Assembly (NCBI GenBank): GCA_013180625.2
Contig: SNVD02004312.1
Location: forward strand, 1 to 64,000
Length of the DNA: 64,000 bases
Direction: 5' to 3'
Source of the DNA: Boswellia sacra
Lineage: Eukaryota; Streptophyta; Magnoliopsida; Sapindales; Burseraceae
In this document: positions 45,638 through 58,700 of the stretch, one piece after another
Numbering within the stretch: the stretch's first letter is position 1
How the letters are laid out: each line of letters begins with the position of its first letter
The notes under the pieces: generated by a model
Told to the model about the DNA's origin: nothing
Databases searched by the model: none
Seen by the model: only the letters and a program-made list of their open reading frames with translations
Program-made: the position numbers and the translations under genes

Positions 45638-48600
45638 ATTTTACAAGAAAGGAAATATAAACATATACATCTAAAACAGCATTCCATGATCAACTGAGGT
45701 CTTGCAGACATAGATCAAGGACTAATTTGCTGGCTGAATCAAGGGCTGATTTGCTGACTGAATTAAAGACTGCACATTAATTAGATTGATGTGCTAGTTC
45801 TGTTTCTTATTTCTGCTTTGTATAAATTATTAACACTGACGTTCTTGCGTATCTCAAGTCAGTAGCCATGTTGACATTGCAAGCTCATTGATTACCTTTT
45901 CTATCACATGTTTTGAAATTATGGTAGGCTAACAATGCAATGCACATACAGCTGGAGTCTCACTCAACATCATTCCAGATGTGTTTAAAATGGAATCTCG
46001 GCTTTGCTAAGCAAAGCTACGGTTGATAACTAGAACTCATACCAAGCAGAGTGTAAGAGTACAGTTGTGGTTCTGTATGTACTTAAGACTTGTGATTCTT
46101 AAAATTAAGCTGGACACAATTTAGTTAGCAGCATATTCAGAGTCGGATTTACATACAAATCAAGAAATTAATTTGCATCACTTAATTAAAAGTATATTTT
46201 AATTTTATTTGTTCTTATACTTTGTACAAGGAGCATTTTTGAGAAATAGGGTTATTAATTTTCTTCGAAGCTTGGTAGTTTCAAACATGAATCTACTTTA
46301 ATGATTCCAAATACAGAACATGGTTAATTCTGTAGCAGCATCAGCTTTTAAAATTGAAACATTTTGAGTTTGACTTAATTGTGATAGTCTATCATGCAAA
46401 AAATGAATTCCTGTTTGAAATGGATTCTAACTGTGATCAATGCAGCGTGTTGCATCAAGGAGTTCAAGAGTACAGAGTAAACTAGAAAGCTCAAGAAACA
46501 AAGATCTGTAAGCTTGAATCAAAGAAACTGGCAAAAGAACCAAAGATAAAGGATCAAAATATATTTCTTGCGTTGTTCACCATCTAGAAGCTTGACGCCT
46601 ATAACAACATTTCCCGCCATTGTTCAGAGTAAGCAAGTTAATGAATATTTTAATTTTATATATTTCTTGTTTGTAAATTAGAAACAATCTTTTTATCAAT
46701 GATTTTTTGGCATTTATTAGCTTAATATATATGTTGATTGAGACCATTTAAGATTACCCTTTTGAACTGTGTAGATTCCCAATTTGTGCACGCAGTTTGT
46801 TACCTTCTTGCTGGTAGACCTGAGATTTTACTCCACGAGGTAATACAGATTAGATTAATATATAAGTTATTAATTATTGTGTTTGAGCTGTTTCTCATTC
46901 TAGAAGCGATAAATTCTTGGTTATGTTTTTGAACCGTACTTAAGAAGTAATATGTGTTTTGTTTCCAAAAGAGTTTCTATCATCCATGACAAAATTCTTC
47001 TATATGATAACCAAATTATAATCTGCAATAGTTGGAAAGCAAGTGGCCTCTTTATGGCTTTTGATTTACATATACTATTATATTTGCAACTCACACTTAA
47101 AATTTTCAGCTTTTTTTAATTTGTCCAAATAAATTTTATAAAACTAATTAAAAAAATTGTTAAACCTATTGCACACACATACACATTCGTTTTGCATCTC
47201 TGTTACCATCACCTACCTCCGTTCATTTTCACACCACCAAAGCTGTCCTACCACATCTAGCATTCACCCAGCAGCTGCACTTCACAACCATCATTCACCA
47301 CATCAGCCACATCACCATAACCATTGTTCAACACAACAGGTTTACCACCAACTACAACCCATAATGACAATCCCAGCCACATACCACCACATCTTAACCA
47401 CTTAAAAGCACAGCAGCCTGCCAAAAACCACCATAAAATAAAGTAATATATATTTGTTTGATTTTTTATTTGCAAGGGTTGGTGGCCTTTCCTAGTTGAT
47501 ATTGTAAATCTAGGGTTCCTAGTTGAGAGAGAGAATCCACCTGCGCACACTATACTGAGAGTTGTTCCTTGGGTTGGAGATAACTTCATTTGTTTTGGAT
47601 TTATATGGAAGAAGCAAGTTGGCTTTCGTGCTTGCGGTATATTTGCTGTAAGTTAAGTTCTTGGTTCGCTTGATTTATTTGTCTTTGTATCAGTAGAAGA
47701 ATTAGAAGGGAGCTAGGCAACTTGAGATGTAGAGATTGTGTTGTTGGGTTTGATTTTTTATCCTTGTGTTGTGTATGAGAGTTTTGGTTTTTTGTATTTT
47801 GTTTGATTTATTTATTTATTTTAATTTATAAGAAAAATTCAGATCCTTTGATTGATTGATTCAAATCAAAGGTGTAGATTTATTATTTGTGTTTTTTAAT
47901 TTTTCAATCAATACAGGGAATTAGTATAAGGGAAGAGAGATAGAAGAAGTATACTATAGTAAAGGGAGTGGCAGGATTTATAAGAGCCCAGCCCTAACAA
48001 GTCCAACCAGCCTACTCTTTTTTTCTTTCCTATTAAGCCAGGCCATTATACCCAGCCCATAAAACACCAACCAACCCACCCACTTATATTTTGCTCTCAT
48101 GAAAAAAAGGAAAAAAAAAAAAAAAAAAGGAGAAACCGAGAGCCTAGAGAAGGGAGAAACAGATTGACAAGAGGGCATTCAATGGAGATTTCTTTGCTTG
48201 GATTAAGGGTTTTGGTTTGAATCGATCTTCAACAATAGAAATAAGATTTGAGAGTGGTTAGACACTATTGGTGCTCTAGAGAGAGAAGGAAAGCAAATAA
48301 GTCTCTAAACAAAATTGGTAGTCCTGCTCATGATCTTGATTGCCTTTATTTGTTGAAATATTAGTATTTAAGTTGTTGATGAGTAAAACCTAGGTTTCTG
48401 CGGCGAGCAATAGAGGATTTCAAAATTTTCTGTTGTTATTTTAGTTTGATGTTGATTCTCAAGTTTATAAACTTTAAAATAGACATCTTAAAGATTTGTT
48501 TAAAATTTGTTTCACTAGAAAATGTTGAGTATTCGATCTTTTATGAATTTTTGAAGATGGCTCTGTAATGTTGGAATTTTAATTTTTCTGTAGGAGATTA

Positions 48601-50557
48601 GTTTTAGAAATATTATTTGAGGCAGCTAGAGATCTCATAAAATTATGAAATTTGGCAGATTTGTTTGTCTTTATTTCTAGTTCAAATCTGAAAATTTTTA
48701 TGATTTTATGAATTAATCATGAATTGTTATATATTTTTTTAATAGAAAAAGGTCATGTCTGGCAATTGTTTGACATAATTGATAGACCTGAACGTGTAAA
48801 TTATTTTGATGAGCTCCTGAATTCAAAATGCTATAAAATTTTGCGTGGCATTATATACATATATCTAGAAGGCACGTGTAAAATCTTAAATTATTTGGAT
48901 GAGTAGTTTGTTTATTAAAAATCAAAGAAACAACATTTCTCAGTTTTGGAAGTCTAAAAATGAAGTTAAAATGAAGTTAATTAGCATCGATTAGAGTATG
49001 ATTTGAAGTTTTTATTAGCAGCCTTAAGTATTCAGGTTAATTTTGAATGGAATATATGATATGATGAGTTCTTTTGGGATGTTAGGCCAAAGAATAATTT
49101 AATTAATTGTTCAATGAGACACCAAACTAGGTGGAGCGTTGATCTTGGATCTCTACAATCTAACCAAGTTTGATCAACCTAGATTTGTGAATGAAAAATA
49201 ATGTTTTCTTTTGTAAATTATGAATGTGTTTTAAATGTTATTTTTATACATGTTAGAATTAATTTTTTTAAGTGATTAGCAAATTTATTTTCTAAATGAA
49301 CTAAGAAGCATATTTAGTTGTTTATTTAATGATGATTATTTAGCATTTCTTGAAAATATTTATGATGATATTTTATCAAACTTAGTAGTGTTCAAGGTTA
49401 GTTTCCTTAAATTTCTTAAAGTACTTATCAAACTTGGAACTGTTCAAACTTAGTTTCCTATAGTAGTTTTAAAGATAAACTGTTTCACATGCATAACTAA
49501 TTGCAACTAGTAATAACTATTTCACATGCATAACTAATTGCAATTAGTAATAACCAACTAGTAGTTACATATGATAACCAGTCACATATCTCTAGATAAA
49601 AGACAACTATTACATGTAATATAGTATGCTATATTTATGGTGTGCCTTCTTCCTTATTACACACTACATGTTACCATGTCATTAATTAGATCACGTAGGT
49701 ATATTTCAAACGGATTTTGGCTTAGCGGCAAGCGTGGATAAATACGTAGAAACTCCTCAGTTATGGGAAGTAACATAAATACCTCAATCTCAAATGGTTG
49801 TGTTAAAATAACAGAGAGTGGTCGGGCATTATTAACATTTTGCTTACTGAATTAATAAATTAGTAAAAAGTTCTTCAAAAATTAAAAAAAAAAATCAAAT
49901 ATCATTTAGCTTCACATCAGGTAGACATAGTGTTGGCAACAAACTTGTTTTTTTTGCATTAAATAAGACACTTATTTATTTATTTATTTATTATTATTAT
50001 TAGAATTTGTGGTAATCTTACTTCTTTTTAGGGTTTTTTTTTTTTTTTTAAAAATTGGCTTGAAAATTATTGGTATTGGTGGTTGGTGGAGGCAGGCGTC
50101 TATGTTGGTCGTTGTTGTTGGGTTTTGCTTGTATTGTACAATTGATTAATTGATTAGGTGCTGCCTAAAAAATTTATCTCTTCTCTAACTGTAATTTTTT
50201 TTTCTTTGATTGTTTGGTGGTGTTCGGTGATGGTGTCCTGGTTTTCAGAGTTTTCTTTGGTTTCATTGGGTTTCATGTCTTTTGGATTGTTTGGTTGTAG
50301 CTTGTGTTGAAAAAAAAAAAAAGGAACAATCTTTATTTATAATATAACTTTTCTTTTTATTGTTTGTGATATTTAAAATTAGGTTTTAAATTCATTTTTT
50401 ATGAGTTTATTTATTCAAAAAAATAAGACAAATGAGAGTAAAGATGTAATCTTAAGTATTGTTGACAAAGTCTCAAACGGTAGGTTGAGATTGGGTCTTT
50501 ATGTCACTTTCTAATCTAGAGGGGCGAGTTTTTACTTAGCCTACAATTGAGAGGTCT
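45638..50557. other. Intergenic host DNA with a few exon-like blocks
   Basis: Mostly AT-rich, non-repetitive DNA. Two short blocks on the plus strand have clean splice borders (46446-46507 and 46775-46839, see findings). A His-rich frame at 47157-47405 comes from a CCA/CAT-rich stretch and is not supported. Poly-A/T runs occur at 48108-48128, 50036-50050 and 50311-50322. Confidence 0.4.
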
Positions 50558-50562
50558 CTATT

Positions 50563-50808
50563 TGTTGAAATATCTTTTTAGATTGTGTAGAATATTTTCT
50601 AGATTGTGTAGAATATTTTCTAGATTGTGTGTAATTATGTAGAATATTTTATTTTAAGAAGATTAGGAAGATTTTATTTTATTTTATTCTCTCTATAAAT
50701 TAAGAAGATTTGTTTCATGTTCTATGTATTAGAGAAAGCCTATATATACTATTGTAACATAGCAGAAAAAATAATAAAAAATTTTCCTGTTCTCTGCACG
50801 TTTCTTTA
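50563..50808 (+). repeat. Element F 5' LTR
   Basis: 246 bp with short direct repeats of TTTTCTAGATTGTGTAGAATA. A CTATATATAC TATA-like segment lies near 50739 and AATAATAAA near 50770. Confidence 0.92.
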
Positions 50809-50822
50809 TGGTATCAGAGCAG
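50809..50822 (+). other. Element F primer-binding site
   Basis: TGGTATCAGAGCAG directly after the LTR, complementary to initiator tRNA-Met. Confidence 0.9.
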
Positions 50823-50866
50823 AGAAAGACCTAGGGTTTTTTTATTCCGTTTTTCTGCCTCCAAAG

Positions 50867-53800
50867 ATGTCCGAAGTCACCTTTAAAAGTCAGGCTTCTC
50901 AATTCGAGCCTCAGTGCACCCGAAACATACCCGAAAATCACTCTATTCATATCACGACAATCAGACTCAATGGCGAAAATTTTCTTCGGTGGTCGCAGTC
51001 TATTCGTTTGTATCTCAGAGGGAGAGGGAAGATTGGCTACATCACAGGTGACATAAAGAAGCCCGACACAGAGGATCCAACCTATACCAGTTGGGACGTT
51101 GAAAACTCAATGGTGATGACATGGTTGGTCAACTCCATGACTGAGGAGATTGGGGCGAATTATCTCTGCTATTCTACAGTAAAAGAACTATGGGATAATG
51201 CCTCGCAGATGTACTCCGACTTGGGGAACCAATACCAAGTATACGAATTGACCCTTCCACTTGGAGAAATCCGCTAAGGTGAGGACTCTTTGACAAAGTA
51301 TTTTTATTCTCTTAAAAGGATTTGGCAGGACCTAGACTTATTCAACGACTATGAATGGAAATCATCTGAGGACTGCAATCATTACATGAGGATGGTAGAT
51401 GTTGGTCGAGTCTTCAAGTTTCTTGCAGGTTTGAATGTTGAATTTGATGAGGTTCGAGGTCGGATTATTGGACGAAATCTTTTGCCCCCAATTGGAGAGT
51501 TTTTTGCAGAAGTGCGACGAAGGAGAGTCGAAGACAGGTGATGCTTGGAAAAAAGGCTAACAGGTGCAACCGGATTTGTAGAGGGTTCTGCCTTGGCCAT
51601 TCCGAAGGCCCAAATTAGCCTTAAAACATCTCACCATCAGCAAGGTAGAGACAGGAGTAACCTCCGATGTGATTACTGTGAAAAACCTTGTTACACTCGA
51701 GACATGCTACAAACTACATGGCAGACCTTCTACTGACAGAGGACACAAAGTTAATGAGCAAAATACACCAACCGCACATGAAGCTGGGTCATCTCCTTTC
51801 AGTAAAAAGCAATTAGATCTTCTTAAATTTTTTAAATCCTATTCATCTCCGAATATTTTTGTCGATTCTATGGCATAATCAGGTGATAATTCTATGACAT
51901 TTTCTGTTCTAGGAAAAACCGGTTCTTGGATCATAAATTTAGAAGCCTCTGGATCATAAATTCAGAGGCTTCTGATCATACAACAAGTTGTTCCCAATTG
52001 TTTCACTCCTATTACCCATATTCTGGTATTGGAGTAATAAGGATAGCCGATGGTAGTTTTTCACCTATTGCAGGGAAAAGAAACATTAAAATTTCAGAAA
52101 ATATTACTCTAAAATCTGTCCTACATGTCCCAAAATTGACTTGCAATCTTCTTTCCGTCAGTAAACTATCGAAGGAGACTAATTGCTTTATACTTTTCCT
52201 TCCTTCTACTTGTGTTTTTCAGGACCGGAACTCAGGGAAGACGATTGGAACTGCTAGAGAGATGAATGGACTTTACCACTTTGATGAAACTGTTTTTGGT
52301 AATAAAAAGGCTTATGCTTTGAGTAGTACTAGTTCAAACTCTATCTATGATGAAATAATGCTATGGCACAGAAGATTAAGACATGCTAGTTTTACATATC
52401 TTAAACATTCGTTTCCTAAATTGTTTAAAGGGATTGATTGTTCAAAATTTCATTGTGAGTCTTGTCATTTGGCTAAAGACCATCGTGTTTCTTTTCCAAT
52501 AAAATCCTATTTTGCTTCAAGACCATTTTACTTGTTTCATGGTGATGTTTGTGGACCATCTAAGGTTAGCACACTTTCTGGCAAAATATGGTTTGTGACT
52601 TTTATTGATGATCACACAAGGATTTGTTGGGTTTATTTGTTGGAAAAAAAATAAGATGTTGAACAACGGTTCAAAGATTTTTTCCTTATGATTGAAAATC
52701 AATTTCAAACCAAAATTGGCATTCTAAGAAAAGATAATGGGACTGAATATTTTAACCAATATTTAGAGACATTTCTTATGGAAAAAGGGATTGTTCATCA
52801 ATCAACTTGTCGAGATACACCACAATAAAATGGCATTGCTGAAAGAAAGAACAGACACCTACTTGAGGTAGCTGGAGCCTTTATGTTTTCTATGAATGTA
52901 CCTAAATATCTCTGGGGTAATGCCCTTTTAACTACATTTTACTTAATAAATAGAATGCCATCTCATGTCTTGAAATTTGAAACACCATTACATGTTTTAA
53001 AGAATTGTTTTCCCACATCTCGAATAATGGCAAATCTCCCTTTAAAAGTGTTAAGCTGTGTTTGCTATGTGTACATACCTAATAATTTTAGATCAAAATT
53101 GGATCCAAGAATTGAAAAATGTGTGTTTCTTGGCTATGCTTCAAATAAAAAAGGATACAAATGCTTTAATCCTGTAACGAAGAAATTTTTTGAAAGTATG
53201 GATGTACACTTTGTTGAAGATCAGCATTTCTTTCAGGAAAAATCTCTTCAGGGGGAGAATATAGGTAACGAAGATAATTTTTGGGAAATATTACCTATCT
53301 CTTTAGATATCTCTAATAAACAATTTTTGAAACCAATTGTTCAAAGAATTGAATCTAGTGATGGTACTCGAAATCAAAATTTGTCAGATATTACTTTATC
53401 AAAAATAGGGGGAGAAGTATCTCAAACTAATCATAATCAGTTTCAGGTTTATACCAGAAAGCAGTTTCACAAAGGTGCTACTGCTCCAATTGTTCCTCCA
53501 GCTAATGATCAATCTAATTTACTGAGTGAAGGTCCTACAACTCAGAGTAATCTTCCTTATGCTTCTATCCCTTCATCCTCTTTTGATTTGCCTGATTTGT
53601 CTTCTTTCAATCTTGATCTTCCAATTGCATTAAGAAAAGGTACTCGAGAATGCACTAAACATCCAATTGCTAAATATCTGTCGTATGAAAAATTGTCAAA
53701 TACTCATAGAGCATTTGTGTCTAGGATTTCTAACTTGTCTGTGCCAAGAATTGTTCAAGAAGCATTAGGGGACCCGAATTGGAGATTAGCTGTGATGGAA

Positions 53801-55277
53801 GAAATGAATGCTCTTAGGAAGAATAACACGAGTATTACCGATCTTCCTCGAGACAAGAAGACAGTTGGGTATGAATGGGTCTTTATAGTGAAGTGCAAGG
53901 CCGATGGGAGTGTGGAGAGATATAAAGCAAGGCTTGTAGCAAAAGGATTTACCCAAACTCATGGTATTGATTATCAAGAGACTTTTGCTCCGGTTGCTAA
54001 GATCAACTCCATTAGAATTCTTCTCTCTCTGGCAGTTAATTTTGAATGGCCACTCCACCAATTTGATGTCAAAAATGCGTTCTTAAATGGAGATCTGCAA
54101 GAGGAAGTTTACATGGACTTGCCTCTCGGATTTGAGGAAAGTTTTGGAAGACACAAGGTATGCAGATTAAGAAAATCTCTATATGGTTTAAAGCAGTTGC
54201 CAAGAGGCTGTTTCAACGATTTAGAGATGTTGTAAGAAAACATGGCTTCTCGCAAAGTCAAGCCGATCATACTATGTTCTTCAAGCATTCCACTAAAGGC
54301 AAGATTGCCATTCTGATAGTGTATGTAGATGACATTATCATGACTTGTGACAACCTTTCTAAGATCAATAGCTTAAAGAATAAACTTGAGACTGAATTTG
54401 ACATCAAGGATTGGGAAAACTAAAGTATTTCCTTGGGATGGAGTTTGCAAGGTCTAAGGAGGGTATCTTTATCACCCAACGCAAATATATCCTTGATTTA
54501 ATCAAGGAAACGGGAATGATAGGTTGTAAAACTACAGATACTCCAATTGACCTGAATGTGAAACTAAAGGCAACGGAGGCAAAAGAGGTGAAGAATCTGG
54601 AACGCTATCAAAGATTGGTTGGAAGACTAATCTAATTGATGCACACGAGACCTGATATAGCTTTCGCAGTGAGAGTTGTAAGCTAGTTCATGCACTCACC
54701 AGGACCTACACATTTTGAAGCTGTTTTCAGAATTCTAAGATACCTCAAAAGGTCTCCAGGAAAATGACTCCTGTTCAAAAATAGGGGTCATCTTCAAATA
54801 GAAGCCTTCACCGATGCAGATTGGGCAGGCAACGTGAGTGATAGAAGATCTATCTCAGGTTATTGGACCTTTGTAGGAGGGAACTTAATCACCTGGAGAA
54901 GCAAAAAACAAATTGTAGTGGCAAGGAGTAGTGTAGCAGCAGAATTTCGTTCTGTAGCACATGGCTTTTGTGAGGTGATATGGATCAAAAGACTTCTAGA
55001 AGAATTGAAGGTTCTCATACCTACACCTATTAAAGTATACTATGATAACAAGGTTGCAATCTCCATAGCTCACAATCACGTTTTACATGACAGAACAAAA
55101 AATGTAGAAGTGGACAAACATTTAATTAAGGAGAAGATTGACAGTGGTGTAATATGCATGTCCTACATTCCTACTGCCAGCCAAGTAGCAGGCATACTCA
55201 CCAAAGGACTTCCTAAGGCGCAGTATGAGAACCTTGTGAGCAAGCTAGCCATGAGTGATATTTTCATGCCAGCTTGA
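50867..55277 (+). pseudogene. Element F gag-pol polyprotein, broken
   Basis: ATG at 50867. Gag (Retrotran_gag_3 type) has TTIRLNGENFLRWSQSIRLY and is cut by TAA at 51275 and TGA at 51539, each a likely C-to-T change. The knuckle CDYCEKPCYTRD has Y where the zinc-binding His is expected. The protease DSGA motif reads NSEA (about 51959). GAG-pre-integrase MLWHRRLRHASFTYLKHSFP is near 52360. The integrase has a TAA in the TPQQNG box (about 52826). RT includes FDVKNAFLNGDLQEEVYMDL and YVDDIIMT, split by shifts near 54210 and 54420. Further stops lie at 54633, 54683 and 54763. RNase H (SDRRSISGYWTFVGGN, then DNKVAISIAHN) is open from 54834 to 55277, ending SDIFMPA. Confidence 0.92.
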
Positions 55278-55284
55278 GGGGGAG
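55276..55284 (+). other. Element F polypurine tract
   Basis: GAGGGGGAG, overlapping the last codons of pol and abutting the 3' LTR. Confidence 0.85.
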
Positions 55285-55570
55285 TGTTGAAATATCTTTC
55301 TAGGTTGTGTAGAATATTTTGTAAATTGTGTGTAATTATGTAGAATATTTTCCTATCTAACTAGATTGTGTAGAATATTTTCTAGATTGTGTGTAATTAT
55401 GTAGAATATTTTATTTTAGGAAGATTAGGAAGATTTTATTTTATTTTATTCTCTCTATAAATTAGGAGGATTTATTTCCTGTTCTGTGTATTAGAGAAAG
55501 CCTGTATATACCATTGTAACATAGCAGAAAAAATAATAAAAAACTTTCCTATTCTCTGCACATTTCTTTA
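55285..55570 (+). repeat. Element F 3' LTR
   Basis: 286 bp. It matches the 5' LTR but carries an extra copy of the AGATTGTGTAGAATATTTT-type repeat. Ends TTTCTTTA, followed by CTATT. Confidence 0.92.
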
Positions 55571-55763
55571 CTATTATTTATCATGTGGCAAGTGGCAACA
55601 AGTGTTTTCAATTTAACAATTTGGAAGTGCACTCCTAGGTACGGTTCATAGGATCGGAATCCAGTCCGCGTTTTTCCAATTGTCAACTCATCTATTCCAA
55701 CCATAAATCCCTGGAGAGAAGGTTTGAAACAAAACTTCTACTAACACCACTCTAGTCTCCACA

Positions 55764-58700
55764 ATGAATCAAGTTGCAAGGAGATTGTTTTCAAGAAGCT
55801 TCTCAACTTATCCTCTTCACGTCTGTATAGTTGGAAGTGGACCTGCTGGCTTCTACACTGCTGAGAAGGTTTCAATCTCATTTCACCTCAAATTACTCAT
55901 TAATATATTTTAATTTCTTTTAATGGTTTTTATTTAACTTTATTAGATGTTGAAAGCTCATCAGGGAGTGCAAGTCGACATTATTGATCGATTGCCAACC
56001 CCTTTTGGATTAGTACGCTCTGGTGTTGCACCTGATCATCCTGAAACCAAGGCAAGTTTGCTTTGGCTTTTTTTTTTTTTTTGTAGTTTAGTTGTGTTGA
56101 TTGAGTTAATTACTTTGCTAAGATAATTGTAACAGATTGTGATAAACCAATTTTCTCGTGTGGCGCAACATGAGCGCTGCTCATTCTTTGGAAATGTCAC
56201 TGTTGGCTCCTCCGTTTCTCTCTCAGAGCTTCAACAACTCTATCATGTGGTAATACTCTCTTCTTTGCAACTGTCACCTTGCTGGTAGCAGCATAATTTT
56301 TTTAAATAATAAATATCTTTCAGGTATGATTACTTTGACCTAAATTAGCTTGATATTTGGGTAGGTTGTGCTTGCCTATGGTGCCGAAAGCGATAGAGTA
56401 CTTGGTATACCAGGAGAAGTATGTATGTTCAATGCAAATTGGTTGTAATTGGACTTTCTTTTTTTAGTATAATTGTGCTTCGCTAAGTGGTTCTTACCTA
56501 CATTGACTATATAAATTTATTTGGTCAATACATCTGATTAAGTCATTGGTGATGAAAGTAGTATTTGTACCTAATTTTTCTGTAAGTATCTTTTGTAGGA
56601 TTTGCATGGGATATACTCAGCTAGAGAATTTGTTTGGTGGTATAATGGACACCCAGATTGTAGAAACTTGGATCCTGATTTGAGTAGTGATACAGCCATT
56701 ATTCTTGGTCAGGTATTATGTGGATCATTATGAAGCAAGGATGGCTATTTATGATGAAAAAATAAAAATAAAAAACAATTGGTAATAAAGTATTTTACAT
56801 GGTAATGGCATGAAAATTTCATTCAATTATGATACCATTTACTATCAGCTCTTAAGTCTTACAAGAAACTGCATAAAAGTTATATATAGCAGCAACAACA
56901 ACTAGCATTTATTTTCCAGGGAAATGTAGCTCTTGATGTTGCTCGTATCCTCCTACGCCCAACAGAAGAATTGGCAACAACTGATATTGCTAATCATGCT
57001 TTGACTGCTCTAGAGAAGAGCTCTATCAGGTTTCTTATTCTAATTTTCTAAATGGTAGCAAATAAGCGTATTAGTTCTTTTTAATTTGGTATTGTATTGA
57101 TTCCAAATATGAATACAGAAAAGTCTATCTGGTTGGAAGACGTGGACCAATCCAAGCAGCTTGTACAGCTAAAGAGCTTCGAGAAGTTCTTGGTAATTAT
57201 TATTATCATATGCGTACGTTGGCTTTTTTAGGATCTAAAAATGTGTTACTGAGAATGTTTTTGCATTTGGACTGGTGTTGAGGTTCATCAAACTTGATGT
57301 AGAATAATTATGAGCCTATTTATCATAAATGGGAGTTGAATTCCATAGTTTGATATTTTAATAAATTATGTTGATCCATATCTCATAGGGTAAGTAGATA
57401 GTTAAAATTGGTCAACCTGAATTTTATTTGAAAAGATGGATACGGTTTGCTTAAAATTATACTACCTACGAGTATGGTTCAATTGTTTCTGTGGTTTGTT
57501 GATTACCATGTATAACCCTCACATTTTAGTTATGCTGTTGAGATTGACGAGTTATCTTTTTCTAGGCATTAAAAATTTGTATGTTCACATACGGGAAGCT
57601 GATTTGGTTAAAACCCCCACAGATGAGGTATATCACAACTCCTAGTAATTTCTCTGTATCCTTTCACAATTAACATTTGTTATTTGCTTTTTGTTGCGGG
57701 TGACGACATAATAGACATTAAGAGGTTTGCTATGTTTACTTCATCTTTATTATTATTATTATTATTATTATTTTGTATCTTTATTTTTTTTTGGGCAAAG
57801 GAAGAGATGAAAAACAATCGAATTCAGAGAAGGGTTTATGAATTGCTCTCGAAGGCAGCTATCTCAGCACCTTCCCAACCTAGTTCAAGTCAACGTGAAC
57901 TTCATTTTGTGTTTTTTCACAAACCCGATCGTTTTCTAGAATCAGATGAAAGAAATGGCCATGTTTCTGGTGTGCACTTTGAGAAGACAGTTCTAAAAGG
58001 TTGTTTTCTCTTCATACGTTTTAGTTTCACATTGATAGGTTTTGTCATGATTTGTGATTGTCAGATATTGATGACTTGCATAGGTAGATTAGTGATCACA
58101 ACTTCCATGTGTTGAATTTCTCTTTTAAGTTTTGTAAGTAGTGAGAAGGCTTGATTAAGTATCGTGAAACATTGTATGTATACTTTCAAAAGGTCAGCAG
58201 CAAATGCAATGACTCCCATTTTGATTTAATGTATAAATTCCAATAGTCACTTTGCCTCACTTAACTTCAACTTATAGGTGTCGAGCCTGGAAAGCAGATT
58301 GCAGTGGGTACCGGAGAATTTGAAGATCTTGATGGCGGGTAATCATTTTTGCATATTAAGATTTGACAATTTATGTATCTCATATTTACGTGTTGTGAAG
58401 ATTTGACAATTTATGTATCTCATATTTACGTGTTGTGAAGAATGTCTAGAACGCACTCACAAGTAGCTAAATGCGGAAACAAAATAGAGCACAAAGCAAA
58501 ACACCAAAGCAAACAAGGAGTAAAAACAGAGGAACATGAGTATTTAGACTGGTTCAAACCACATATGTGATTATGATAGGAGCTCGAGTTTTGGATCGAG
58601 TTATGGGACCTTGTAGAATGGTATCTCTTCCTAACTCTACCCTTGAAGGGGTTTTATTATTTTTCCTTCCCCTCCCTATCTTTGCTGGTTGACAGCAGTT

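Larger units (their letters stand above)
50563..55570 (+). mobile_element. Element F: short-LTR Ty1/copia retrotransposon, degenerate
   Basis: 5008-bp element flanked by CTATT at 50558-50562 and 55571-55575. LTRs are 246 bp (50563-50808) and 286 bp (55285-55570). They begin TGTTGAAATAT but end TTTCTTTA, giving TG...TA termini instead of TG...CA. The primer site TGGTATCAGAGCAG is contiguous with the LTR. The coding region has gag, protease, integrase, RT and RNase H in copia order. Unlike A-D, the LTRs are short and the gag is the Retrotran_gag_3 type. It lies immediately upstream of the oxidoreductase gene. Confidence 0.93.

Noticed and set aside
47157..47405. His-rich 82-codon frame.
   Set aside because: Produced by CAC/CAT-rich low-complexity DNA; no homology recognised.
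48108..48128. Poly-A run that could mark a retroposed gene or SINE end.
   Set aside because: No upstream coding or SINE promoter boxes and no flanking duplication seen.
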